A program made the translations under genes and the position numbers. Shown one piece after another: positions 1 through 6,885 of a stretch of DNA of 9,913 nt. Numbering within the stretch: position 1 is the first letter of the stretch; every line of letters starts with the position of its first letter. The notes beneath the pieces are model-generated. The model made no database searches. It saw only the letters and a program-made list of their open reading frames with translations, and was not told the origin of the DNA. The stretch spans positions 1 through 9,913 of the forward strand of contig JAKQBU010000435.1 of NCBI GenBank assembly GCA_029573975.1, written 5' to 3'. This stretch comes from Planctomycetota bacterium (GTDB lineage: Bacteria > Planctomycetota > Phycisphaerae > Sedimentisphaerales > SM23-30).

Positions 1-1176
1 ATCCCAGCTTCCCGCCAGTACAAAGTTCGGATCCAAACCTGGCTGGTTAAACGGGATATTATGATCCCCAGCTGCACCCCAGCCGTTTTGAACAAAACAA
101 TACTGAATCTCCGGCATCGAAGTAATCTGGGAAATCTGCTGCGGTTTATTCTGCCAGAATATACAATTTCTTATCTCCGCGTTACTTAACGAAAGGCAGC
201 GCAGCCCGCCTCCATCTGTCGATGCATAATTCCCTGCCACCACGCAATAGGTCAGCTCCGGGCTGCTGGAACTGCTGCAAAATAAACCGCCCCCATTGGC
301 AGCCCGATTCCCGGAAAAAATGGTATTCCGGAAGGTCCCCGAACTTTGAGAGTATAAATAAACCCCACCGCCACCACCAGAGGAACTGTTAGTGGATATA
401 ATCGAATCATAAAGGGATACCTGGCTCTTGTAACAGTAGATTCCACCCCCATATAAACTCCCGGTATTACTAACAATACGAGTTTTGCGTATCACATTTT
501 CACCAGAAACATTATACAGGCATATCCCGCCGCCATTTTTACTTTGATTCCCCGTAATGACGCAATTCTCGAATGTAATCGTTGACATAGTGCATTGAAT
601 CCCACCTCCGCGATTGGTCGCACTATTTTGGCTGATTATACAATCGCTGAGATAAAGCCCGGCTTTCGCTTCGCAATGAATTCCCCCACCCATATGAGTG
701 GTGGTATTGTCGATAATAATGCATTTGGTTATGGTCGGACTGGTTCCCAAACATAACACCCCGCCGCCAAAGCTGTTGCTGTCGGCATATGTTCCCCTCC
801 CCTTCCGCAAGGTAAAACCAGCCAATACCGAATCCCGCCCTTCTCCGTTCTGAAAACTCACCACGCTGGCATACGTCGAATCGGCAGGCTGACTTCCATC
901 AATGATGGTAGCCGCCACCACATTCGGATCGTCAGGATTGCTGCTGCACAGCGTTACCGCCTTGCCTGAAAAATCGATGTTCTCATAGTAAATACCTTCA
1001 GCCACAACGATTATATCCCCATCAACAACATTGGGTTCACTCAACGCCGCCTGGATGCTGGTAAAATCCCCGCCGCTTCCCACCTGCCAGGTAGCCGCCC
1101 GCGATACCTTAGAAAAACTACCGAATATCAGTACCAAAAACAGGAATGGCACATACACCGGGATTGAATTCTTCAT
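1..1176 (-). CDS. Secreted right-handed parallel beta-helix protein (3' end beyond the window)
   Basis: This frame is open from the ATG at 1176 to the window edge, giving 392 residues with no stop, so the C-terminus is missing. An in-frame TAA lies two codons upstream, so 1176 is the first usable ATG; no strong Shine-Dalgarno is visible. Residues 1-27 form a Sec signal peptide: a short basic start, a hydrophobic run (VPFLFLVLIFG) and a likely cut after VSRA. Residues about 30-120 read like the cap of a pectate-lyase-type helix (DGDIIVVAEGIYYENIDF). From about residue 138 there are eight coils marked by GGG[IVL]-x-C turns and N-C-I-I-x-x-N strands, typical of beta-helix repeat proteins. The last part (WGAAGDHNIPFNQPGLDPNF) resembles the end of such helices in large planctomycete surface proteins. 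The protein is probably exported or surface-attached; binding or polysaccharide-lyase activity cannot be told apart here. No catalytic residues were identified. Confidence 0.85.
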   Translation of the reverse strand, partial: MKNSIPVYVPFLFLVLIFGSFSKVSRAATWQVGSGGDFTSIQAALSEPNVVDGDIIVVAEGIYYENIDFSGKAVTLCSSNPDDPNVVAATIIDGSQPADSTYASVVSFQNGEGRDSVLAGFTLRKGRGTYADSNSFGGGVLCLGTSPTITKCIIIDNTTTHMGGGIHCEAKAGLYLSDCIISQNSATNRGGGIQCTMSTITFENCVITGNQSKNGGGICLYNVSGENVIRKTRIVSNTGSLYGGGIYCYKSQVSLYDSIISTNSSSGGGGGVYLYSQSSGTFRNTIFSGNRAANGGGLFCSSSSSPELTYCVVAGNYASTDGGGLRCLSLSNAEIRNCIFWQNKPQQISQITSMPEIQYCFVQNGWGAAGDHNIPFNQPGLDPNFVLAGSWD

Positions 1177-1214
1177 TTTTTACCAAAACCACTAATTGAC
1201 AAGAAATTAGCGTA

Positions 1215-1266
1215 CTATAACTCCTGATATTATTCGACAAAACCTGTCTAATTACTTGAGTTATAG
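1215..1266. promoter_or_regulatory. Inverted repeat in the leader of the beta-helix gene (possible operator)
   Basis: A perfect 9-bp inverted repeat, CTATAACTC (1215-1223) and GAGTTATAG (1258-1266), is separated by 34 bp. The motif TTGACAAGA also occurs twice nearby, at 1196-1204 and 1275-1283. On the minus strand a weak promoter-like pair, TTGTCG and TATAGT with a 15-bp gap, overlaps this stretch. The position, between the ppdK terminator and the beta-helix start, fits a control region. The spacing is long for a dimeric operator, so this could be chance. Confidence 0.25.
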
Positions 1267-1294
1267 GACGTTTCTTGACAAGACAGACTTATAC

Positions 1295-1330
1295 AAAAAA
1301 AATCCCCAGGGTTTAAATCCCGGGGATTTT
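1295..1330 (-). terminator. Intrinsic terminator of ppdK
   Basis: Read on the minus strand, AAAATCCCCGGG (1330-1319), a 7-nt loop (ATTTAAA) and CCCTGGGGATTTT form a 12-bp stem with one bulged base, ending in eight consecutive T residues (1302-1295). This is the classic Rho-independent layout, and it starts 29 bp past the ppdK stop codon. A short T run also follows the stem on the plus strand (1327-1330), but nothing in the window needs termination in that direction. Confidence 0.9.
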
Positions 1331-1359
1331 CGTTAGTCTGGCTAAAAAAGCAAATTCAA

Positions 1360-4077
1360 CTACTTCTTCAAAGCCGCCTGCGCCGCCGCCAGCCGCGCGA
1401 TGGGCACGCGGAAGGGGGAGCAGGACACATAGTTCATGCCGACCCGGTGGCAGAAGCCGATGCTGGCGGGGTCGCCGCCGTGCTCGCCGCAGATGCCGAC
1501 CTTGAGTTTTTTGTTGGTCTTGCGGCCGCCTTCGATGCCCAGTTGAATCAGCTTGCCGATGCCCACCTGGTCCAGCGACTGGAACGGATCCCGCTCATAA
1601 ATCCCCAGCTTGGTATATTCATTCAGGAACTTGCCAGCGTCGTCGCGGCTGAAGCCCATGCCCATCTGGGTCAGGTCGTTGGTGCCGAAGCTGAAGAATT
1701 CCGCTTCCGTGGCGATTTCTTCCGCCGTCAGGGCGGCCCGCGGCACCTCGATCATCGTGCCGACCAGGTACACCAGTTTGGTCTTCTTCTCTTTGAACAC
1801 CGCCTCAATCTCGTCGATCACATGTTTCTTGACAAACGTCAATTCCTTGATCGTCCCTACCAGCGGGATCATGATTTCCGGGACCACTTTTTTGCGGCTC
1901 TTCTTGCTCACGTTGATCGCCGCTTCCATAATGGCCCGCGCCTGCATCCGCGCGATCTCCGGATAGGTCACGCTCAGCCGGCAGCCGCGATGGCCCAGCA
2001 TCGGGTTGAACTCGTGCAGCTCTTCCACCATGGCCTTGACCTTCGCCGGCGAAATGGAAAGTCGCTTGGCCATCTCTTCCTGGCTCTTGTCATCCTGCGG
2101 GAGGAACTCATGCAGCGGCGGATCCAGCAGACGAATCGTCACCGGCAGGCCCGCCATCGCCTCAAAAATCCCCTCGAAGTCGCTGCGCTGATAGGGCAGC
2201 AGGGCCTTCAAGGCTCCTTCAAACTCTTCCTGCGGTTTGGCAAACGCCTTTTTCAATTCCGCCAGTTTCGCACTGTCTTCGCAGACGGCAATCTGTTCTT
2301 TGAGTTTCTTGTATTCTTCCGCGGAGAGGATCATCTGCCGCACCGGCCAGATGCGCTCGCCTTCGAAGAACATATGTTCCGTCCGGCACAGCCCGATGCC
2401 CTCGGCGCCGAATTCGCGGGCGCGTTTGGCATCGTCCGGGGTATCCGCATTGGTCCGCACCCCGATCTGCCGGATTTCATCCGCCCACTTCATCAAGGTC
2501 GCGAAATCGCCGCTGAGCTTAGGCTCCATCGTCTCCACCTGGCCCAGCATCACCTCACCGGTCGAGCCGTCCAGACTGATCCAGTCGCCTTCTTTAATCA
2601 CTTTGCCCTCGACGGTCATTTCTTTGACCTTGTAATTGATGGCAATCGCCGAGACACCCGCCACACAGCAGCGGCCCATGCCGCGTGCCACCACCGCCGC
2701 GTGCGAGGTCATCCCGCCACGCTGGGTCAAAATCCCCACCGCCGCGTCCATCCCGCCGATGTCTTCCGGGCTGGTCTCGATGCGGCACAGGATCACTTTG
2801 TGGCCCTTCTCTTCCCAGTGCTCCGCATCGGTAGCGGTAAAGACCACTTGTCCCACCGCCGCCCCCGGAGAGGCCGGCAATCCCCTGGCGACCACATTCT
2901 TTTTGGCGCCCGTCTTGAAACTCGGATGCAGCAGTTGATCCAGTTGCTCCGGCGAAATCCGCCCGACCGCCTCGTTTTTGGTAATCAGTTTTTCCTTCAC
3001 CATATCGCAGGCCGTCTTCAGAGCGGCGGCGGTAGTCCGTTTGCCGTTGCGGGTCTGCAAGATGAACAAGGTGCCCTGCTGGATGGTAAATTCGATATCC
3101 TGCATATCCTTGTAGTGCTTCTCCAGCCGGGTCATGGTATCCGTTAGCTGTTTGTACAATTTGGCGTTGATCTTTTTCAGGGCAATCATGGGTTCCGGCG
3201 TGCGAATCCCCGCCACCACATCCTCACCCTGGGCATTCATCAGGAATTCGCCATAGAATTCCTTCTTGCCGGTGCTGGGGTTCCGCGTAAAGCAGACGCC
3301 CGTCCCGCAATCATCGCCCATATTCCCGAATACCATCGCCTGCACATTCACGGCCGTTCCCAGCAGGCCGGTGATGTTATTCAACTGCCGGTATTTCTTG
3401 GCGCGGTCCGAATTCCACGAGCGGAACACCGCGTTGATGGCATGTTCCAACTGCTCCCTGGGATCCTGGGGGAACAGCTTGCCGATCTGCTTTTGATAAA
3501 CGGCCTTGTACAACTCCACCAGCTCTTTGAGCTGATCGGCATTCAGTTCGTTGTCCAGTTTTACGCCCACTTTTTTCTTGAGGGCCTCGATAGCCTCCTC
3601 AAAATGTTCATGATAGCAGCCCATCACCACATCGCCGAACATGTCGATAAACCGGCGGTAGGAATCATAGGCAAACCGGGCATTGCCGGTCTTGGCGATA
3701 ATCCCCTGGATCACCTTGTCGTTCAACCCCAGATTCAGCACCGTATCCATCATCCCCGGCATGGACGCCGCCGCCCCGCTCCGCACCGACACCAGCAGCG
3801 GCTTCTGCGGATCGCCCAACTTGGCGTTCATCGCCTTCTCCAGCTTCGCCAGATTCGCATCCACCTGTTTGGCCAGATCGCCCGGCCACTTCCCGCCCGA
3901 TTTGTAATACGCATCGCAGGTCTCCGTCGCAATCGTAAAGCCCGGCGGCACCGGAATCCCCAGGTTCGTCATTTCCGCCAGATTCGCTCCCTTGCCGCCG
4001 AGAATCGCCCTCATTTTGGCATTGCCTTCCGCTTTGCCGTTACCAAAAAAATAAACCATTTTCTGGGTTTTTGCCAT
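1360..4077 (-). CDS. ppdK: Pyruvate, phosphate dikinase
   Basis: PPDK catalyses the reversible conversion of pyruvate, ATP and phosphate to PEP, AMP and pyrophosphate in the cytoplasm. It links glycolysis and gluconeogenesis and can serve pyrophosphate-based glycolysis. The 905 residues are near the usual 870-910. The N-terminal ATP-grasp part (about 1-390) has [30 protein letters not shown] and [10 protein letters not shown]. The swivelling phosphohistidine domain has [13 protein letters not shown], with His459 as the expected phosphorylated residue. The C-terminal PEP/pyruvate-binding barrel (about 540-905) has [19 protein letters not shown] and ICGEHGGDP, with Cys863 at the position of the family's catalytic acid. 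All key residues are present. An AAAGGA lies 9 nt upstream of the ATG. The gene has its own promoter (4166-4194) and terminator (1295-1330), so it is probably monocistronic. Identity is clear; the physiological direction cannot be told from sequence. Confidence 0.98.
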   Translation of the reverse strand: MAKTQKMVYFFGNGKAEGNAKMRAILGGKGANLAEMTNLGIPVPPGFTIATETCDAYYKSGGKWPGDLAKQVDANLAKLEKAMNAKLGDPQKPLLVSVRSGAAASMPGMMDTVLNLGLNDKVIQGIIAKTGNARFAYDSYRRFIDMFGDVVMGCYHEHFEEAIEALKKKVGVKLDNELNADQLKELVELYKAVYQKQIGKLFPQDPREQLEHAINAVFRSWNSDRAKKYRQLNNITGLLGTAVNVQAMVFGNMGDDCGTGVCFTRNPSTGKKEFYGEFLMNAQGEDVVAGIRTPEPMIALKKINAKLYKQLTDTMTRLEKHYKDMQDIEFTIQQGTLFILQTRNGKRTTAAALKTACDMVKEKLITKNEAVGRISPEQLDQLLHPSFKTGAKKNVVARGLPASPGAAVGQVVFTATDAEHWEEKGHKVILCRIETSPEDIGGMDAAVGILTQRGGMTSHAAVVARGMGRCCVAGVSAIAINYKVKEMTVEGKVIKEGDWISLDGSTGEVMLGQVETMEPKLSGDFATLMKWADEIRQIGVRTNADTPDDAKRAREFGAEGIGLCRTEHMFFEGERIWPVRQMILSAEEYKKLKEQIAVCEDSAKLAELKKAFAKPQEEFEGALKALLPYQRSDFEGIFEAMAGLPVTIRLLDPPLHEFLPQDDKSQEEMAKRLSISPAKVKAMVEELHEFNPMLGHRGCRLSVTYPEIARMQARAIMEAAINVSKKSRKKVVPEIMIPLVGTIKELTFVKKHVIDEIEAVFKEKKTKLVYLVGTMIEVPRAALTAEEIATEAEFFSFGTNDLTQMGMGFSRDDAGKFLNEYTKLGIYERDPFQSLDQVGIGKLIQLGIEGGRKTNKKLKVGICGEHGGDPASIGFCHRVGMNYVSCSPFRVPIARLAAAQAALKK

Positions 4078-4165
4078 TGCTCTGATCCTTTCTATATTGG
4101 CTATCTAACCTTCTGTCAGCCCAAGCTGATTTCTTATTTCTTTTACCAACCGATAAAACTCGGCT

Positions 4166-4194
4166 ATGGTAGGATGGATAACCTTAGGTGTCAA
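4166..4194 (-). promoter_or_regulatory. Sigma70-type promoter of ppdK
   Basis: On the minus strand a perfect -35 box TTGACA (4194-4189) is followed by a 17-bp spacer and a -10-like TACCAT (4171-4166, 4 of 6 matches to TATAAT). The predicted start near 4159 gives a leader of about 80 nt. That leader contains a small hairpin, TCAGC-TTGG-GCTGA, in the 4120s. The TTAA boundary of the foldback element (4201-4204) is only 6 bp upstream of the -35, so the DNA contacted by the RNA polymerase alpha subunits belongs to that element. Confidence 0.6.
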
Positions 4195-4200
4195 TAGGAT

Positions 4201-4454
4201 TTAACCCGCATTTCTCACGGGATTTTGATAAATATATTGATAACTCCATGATCCAGAATGTCTTATGAACTATTTTTCGGTCCACCAGTTTCAACAGTCT
4301 GTTTTCAGCGCGAATTTTTGTACGTCTTCGAGGCCGCAGGAGCTATCTTCCGCAGGCCTATACATATATAGGTTGAGGACAGATAGCGACGAGAACGAAG
4401 AAGCCGGACAAAAAGACCGCTGAAAATCGAAAGTCCGTGAGAAATGCGGGTTAA
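4201..4454. mobile_element. MITE-like foldback element with TTAA boundaries
   Basis: Two perfect 16-bp inverted repeats, CCCGCATTTCTCACGG (4205-4220) and its complement (4435-4450), bound a 246-bp stretch. Each is flanked outward by TTAA (4201-4204, 4451-4454), giving 20-bp perfect arms overall. Further arms nest in order: 4302-4310 with 4418-4426, 4315-4321 with 4408-4414, 4326-4330 with 4396-4400, 4342-4348 with 4381-4387, and a 6-bp hairpin at 4357-4372. Most of the element can therefore fold back on itself. No transposase is encoded; the only short frame inside crosses the repeat and resembles nothing. TTAA next to CCC resembles piggyBac-type ends and, from memory, those of IS1380-family elements, which duplicate a 4-bp target. 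A non-autonomous derivative of such an element is the best reading; a structured RNA is the alternative. TTAA is its own complement, so target duplication and repeat arm cannot be separated. Confidence 0.6.
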
Positions 4455-4475
4455 GAATTATTTCCCTTTTTCCCT

Positions 4476-4504
4476 GTAACACTCCCTCCTCCTCTGCGTA
4501 TAAT
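4476..4504 (+). promoter_or_regulatory. Sigma70-type promoter of the M28 peptidase gene
   Basis: GTAACA (4476-4481, 4 of 6 matches to TTGACA), a 17-bp spacer and a perfect TATAAT (4499-4504) lie on the plus strand, 22 bp past the end of the foldback element. The predicted start near 4511 gives a leader of about 175 nt. The ten bases TGCGTATAAT around the -10 are identical to those in the promoter of the beta-CASP gene at 8386-8413. Confidence 0.55.
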
Positions 4505-4515
4505 CTGCATCAACG

Positions 4516-4535
4516 TGCCGGGCTTCGGCAAGCCC
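4516..4535 (+). promoter_or_regulatory. Two mutually exclusive leader hairpins
   Basis: Just after the predicted transcription start of the peptidase gene, TGCCG (4516-4520) can pair with CGGCA (4526-4530). Alternatively GGGCTT (4520-4525) can pair with AAGCCC (4530-4535) around a CGGC loop. The two share bases and cannot form together. This may be a simple 5'-end stabilising hairpin or part of a switch. No known riboswitch core was recognised, and no T run follows. Confidence 0.3.
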
Positions 4536-4564
4536 CCAAGACGGAAAGGAACCCTATAAAACTG

Positions 4565-4632
4565 GACGGAACCGCCAAAAACAGCTCTGGCTCTCCAATA
4601 CCAGGCGGTCGAATAGCTTTTGATGCTGGCGT
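4565..4632 (+). repeat. Dispersed intergenic repeat, copy A (shortened)
   Basis: This is one of three related stretches in the window (others at 6393-6487 and 9799-9885), all in plus orientation. Shared parts are an ACGGAAYCG start, a GCTCTGGCTC block, CAATAMCA followed by a G-rich block, and TTTGAYGCTGGCGT at the end. Copy A lacks about 20 bp that lie between two CCAAAA boxes in copy C, as expected from a deletion between short direct repeats. It sits in the predicted leader of the peptidase gene. No coding capacity is conserved between copies. Confidence 0.75.
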
Positions 4633-4687
4633 CAAACTTAACTTTTTCGCGATTCACCAGTTACAACCAATACCGGAAATGTATTCC

Positions 4688-6394
4688 ATGACCTGTCACA
4701 TACAATCGATCCTCTGCCTGCTGTTTCTTATATGTACCCGGCTGCCGGCGGCTGCCCGCCCTCCGCTTCAGCCGGACGACAGCGCCATCGAAACGCAAAC
4801 CTTATCCGAACACGTCCACTATCTCACCCAGCCGCATCTGGAAGGGCGCAGACCCTTTACCCAGGGCGCTGCCCTGGCCCGTACGTATATAAAAACCCTC
4901 TACCAGCAATACCGCCTGAAACCCTGGGCCAGCCGCTCTGCCTACGAACAGCCTTTTGGACTGGGAGCCAATCTAATCGGCGTTTTGCCCGGCGCCGATC
5001 CCGACCATACCGGCGAAATCGTCCTGCTCTCCGCCCATTATGACCACCTGGGGCAGACACCCCTGGGTTTCTGCCCCGGCGCCGCCGACAATGCCTCCGG
5101 CGTGGCCGCCCTGCTGGAAATTGCCCGGGTATTGTCCGCTAGCCCGAATCCTCCCCGGCGTTCCATCGCCTTTGCCGCTTTCGACTGCGAAGAAATGGGC
5201 CTGCTCGGCTCCTTCGCCTTCACCTGCCAGCCGGATTTCGATCCCGCCCGGTTCGTCGCCGTCGTCAATATCGACCTGATCGGCAGATATTTCATGGACG
5301 TCGTAAAACAGGCTCTCTTCGTTTCCGGTACGGAAAATTATCCCTCGCTGGAAGAGCAGATCATCCGCTGGGGACAAAAGCAAAACCTTAAAATTCTGCC
5401 CATCGGGGCGGACTTCTCCACCCTGCGCAGCGATCATGCCCCCTTCGAAACTTACGGTTTCCCCTGCCTGTTTTTCAGTTGCGGAACCTTCCCCGATTAC
5501 CATAAACCCGGCGATACCGCCGATCGGCTCGATTACCAGGCTATGCAGCAGTCCGCCCGCCTCATCCTCGATACCATCCGCCACTTGGCCGGCGCCGAAT
5601 CCCTGGAGGCCCCCGTCCTCCCCGCCGCCGGCTCCCGAAACGAACTCCGTTCCATCCAATATGCCTTACAGGAAATCGGCAATCACTATGAACAGGCTGG
5701 ATTCAGCCTTCCCCAGCAACAGCAGATTGAATCCCTGGCCCGTCTGGCCGGCCAATATCTGGCCGATGAAAATTACTCCCTCGAAAAACGCCGGCAGTTC
5801 ATCGCCCAGGGGCTGGAAGAGATTCTGCCGCTCCTGATGAAAATGAATCGTTCCATTTCTCCCGATATCTACCGCTGGGTAATGGACCATCGCCTGGCCG
5901 TCATCGATGCCTCCCGCCAAATCATACGGGATCTCCTCCACCAGAAATCCCTCCTCCTGCATATTCCCAAAATCTCCTGCCGCCTCTATGACCTGGCCGA
6001 CCATGAAATCCGGATTACCGAAGCGGAAAACGGGCAATATCATCTCTCCGTTTTTCTGCGGGAGCTTGCCCTCGAATTCGATATCAAAAACTGGGGCGGC
6101 AAACGAACCAGAAAACTCCAGCTGACGGAAACGGCAGATAACGACTGCATCGGTACCCGGAACCAAATCATCGACTTCTGCCTGTTGAAATGGCTCTCTC
6201 AACCGCAAATCCCCTCCTACGGCCGGTCCTGGCACAAGGTCCTCCTCAAATTCACCGGTGAAGATCATGGCCCCGCCTTTTCGGACTGGCTCCACTGGCA
6301 CCTGGCTCAAACCGGCCTGCCCGACCAGCAGCTATGGCTGCTCTCCCTCCGCCAAAGCGACCATCCCGTCCTGGCAAGAATTTCCCTTCCGTAA
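4688..6394 (+). CDS. Exported M28-family zinc peptidase with unknown C-terminal region
   Basis: This is a probable aminopeptidase or related M28 metallopeptidase of the cell envelope. Two in-frame ATGs exist, at 4679 and 4688. The only SD-like GGAA (4675-4678) touches the first but is 9 nt from the second, so 4688 is preferred (568 residues). Residues 1 to about 23 form a Sec signal peptide (hydrophobic SILCLLFLI, cut near PAAA). The M28 domain spans about 35-295. All co-catalytic zinc positions are present: His117 and Asp119 in SAHYDHLG, Asp134 in GAADNASG, Glu168/Glu169 in DCEEMGLLGS, Asp196 in NIDLIG and His272 in YHKPGDT. Activity is therefore expected. Residues about 300-568 are helical then mixed, with no family I recognise; many M28 enzymes end near residue 300-350 unless they carry an extra domain. 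The stop codon lies at the edge of repeat copy B. The gene stands alone, divergent from ppdK. Confidence 0.9.
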   Translation: MTCHIQSILCLLFLICTRLPAAARPPLQPDDSAIETQTLSEHVHYLTQPHLEGRRPFTQGAALARTYIKTLYQQYRLKPWASRSAYEQPFGLGANLIGVLPGADPDHTGEIVLLSAHYDHLGQTPLGFCPGAADNASGVAALLEIARVLSASPNPPRRSIAFAAFDCEEMGLLGSFAFTCQPDFDPARFVAVVNIDLIGRYFMDVVKQALFVSGTENYPSLEEQIIRWGQKQNLKILPIGADFSTLRSDHAPFETYGFPCLFFSCGTFPDYHKPGDTADRLDYQAMQQSARLILDTIRHLAGAESLEAPVLPAAGSRNELRSIQYALQEIGNHYEQAGFSLPQQQQIESLARLAGQYLADENYSLEKRRQFIAQGLEEILPLLMKMNRSISPDIYRWVMDHRLAVIDASRQIIRDLLHQKSLLLHIPKISCRLYDLADHEIRITEAENGQYHLSVFLRELALEFDIKNWGGKRTRKLQLTETADNDCIGTRNQIIDFCLLKWLSQPQIPSYGRSWHKVLLKFTGEDHGPAFSDWLHWHLAQTGLPDQQLWLLSLRQSDHPVLARISLP

Positions 6395-6487
6395 CGGAAC
6401 CGTCAAAAGCCGTTATGGACCTCCCAAAACGACTTTGGCTCCTCAATAACAAGGGATCGAAGAGCTTATGACGTTTGACGCTGGCGT
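6393..6487 (+). repeat. Dispersed intergenic repeat, copy B
   Basis: At 95 bp this is the longest copy, beginning inside the TAA stop of the peptidase gene. It aligns along its length with copy C (9799-9885), with point differences and about 8 extra bases near the end around a partly duplicated GACG. Read on the minus strand, CGTCAAA and TTTGACG near its ends can pair as a 7-bp stem. Copies A and B flank the peptidase gene as direct repeats. Confidence 0.75.
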
Positions 6488-6756
6488 CTGTCGTAAGGTT
6501 TACCTGAAATTATTATCAGATAATTTACTGAATGTTGTTTCCGTTTTAACCATATTCGTACGGGCGGCTTAGCATATTTTGTATTTTTATATACAAATAG
6601 TAATATCTTTTTAAATATTGTAAATTATATATTTATAACATTTTTTTCTGTTTTTGTATAATTCATTGTTAACCGTGGTCTTTCCTGACCAGATTTTTAT
6701 AACGCTGCCATGTTAAAATAAATTTGGAATACCCGGCAAAATTCTATTTCTTTTAC
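6488..6756. other. AT-rich spacer without a gene
   Basis: This stretch is far richer in A and T than the surrounding genes, especially around 6575-6665 with long runs of T and A. No reading frame with a ribosome-binding site was found. It contains weak hairpins: AAATTAT/ATAATTT at 6507-6526 and TTTGTAT/ATACAAA near 6579-6598. It lies upstream of the candidate small-RNA promoter and could act as curved or UP-element DNA. Otherwise I see nothing assignable. Confidence 0.5.
6676..6698 (+). terminator. Possible weak terminator after the M28 gene
   Basis: TGGTC (6676-6680), a 6-nt loop and GACCA (6687-6691) form a 5-bp stem followed by GATTTTT. The layout is that of an intrinsic terminator on the plus strand, but the stem is short and lies nearly 300 bp past the peptidase stop. 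It could also simply isolate the small-RNA promoter from upstream transcription. Confidence 0.3.
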
Positions 6757-6786
6757 TTGACGAGTTTGGATTTATCTTGGTATTAT
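6757..6786 (+). promoter_or_regulatory. Sigma70-type promoter of the candidate small RNA
   Basis: TTGACG (6757-6762, 5 of 6), an 18-bp spacer and TATTAT (6781-6786, 5 of 6) lie on the plus strand. A G at 6794 is 8 nt past the -10 box, a good start position, and is exactly the first base of a 10-bp stem. No protein-coding gene follows on this strand; the nearest downstream gene is convergent. Confidence 0.6.
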
Positions 6787-6793
6787 ACGATCT

Positions 6794-6881
6794 GGGTCGC
6801 GGGTACCCCTCCCGCTGTCGGTTGCCCCCCCCCAGCTGACAGCACCCCGCGGCCCTTTTCTTTTCCCCCTGAAAAGGTTTT
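6794..6881 (+). ncRNA. Candidate small RNA with three C-rich loops
   Basis: A predicted 88-nt transcript starts 8 nt after the promoter -10 and ends in a hairpin plus TTTT. Stem 1 pairs GGGTCGCGGG (6794-6803) with CCCGCGGCCC (6846-6855), all ten positions with one U-G. Stem 2 pairs GCTGTCGGTT (6814-6823) with AGCTGACAGC (6834-6843), all ten with two G-U. The 10-nt left internal loop is TACCCCTCCC, the 10-nt apical loop is GCCCCCCCCC, and the 10-nt terminator loop is TTTTCCCCCT. Unpaired C-rich loops are the hallmark of regulatory RNAs that bind G-rich ribosome-binding sites, such as actinobacterial 6C RNA or staphylococcal RsaE. This one does not look like a copy of either. It lacks the SRP-RNA and tmRNA signatures. 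The gene is convergent with the beta-CASP gene, whose stop codon starts 5 bp away. Expression is inferred, not shown. Confidence 0.6.
6854..6881 (+). terminator. Intrinsic terminator-like end of the candidate small RNA
   Basis: CCTTTTC (6854-6860) pairs with GAAAAGG (6871-6877) around a 10-nt loop containing CCCCC, followed by TTTT (6878-6881). The T run is short and is followed by CCC, so termination may be partial. Its first two bases also belong to stem 1 of the RNA, so the two helices would stack or compete. Read on the minus strand no T run follows, so it does not serve as the terminator of the convergent gene. Confidence 0.5.
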
Positions 6882-6885
6882 CCCA

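Noticed and set aside
252..476. 74-residue minus-strand frame inside the beta-helix gene
   Set aside because: It lies out of frame within a continuous 392-residue reading frame with clear repeats.
1447..3147. 566-residue plus-strand frame opposite ppdK
   Set aside because: It is fully antisense to a gene with all PPDK motifs, is rich in His, Arg, Leu and Gln as expected from the complement of a GC-rich gene, and has no ribosome-binding site or recognisable domain.
4291..4482. 63-residue minus-strand frame across the foldback element
   Set aside because: It runs through the inverted-repeat arm and nested stems, and resembles no protein or transposase fragment.
4679..4681. Upstream ATG as the start of the M28 gene
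   Set aside because: The only SD-like sequence abuts it with no spacing, whereas ATG 4688 has a 9-nt gap. The difference is three residues and does not change the signal peptide call.
4973..6310. 228- and 214-residue minus-strand frames inside the M28 gene
   Set aside because: They are antisense to a gene with a signal peptide and all zinc ligands; the Gly-rich text is a codon-complement artefact.
6824..6833. C9 homopolymer as a phase-variation tract
   Set aside because: It is not inside a gene and forms the apical loop of a hairpin; length variation would not shift a reading frame.
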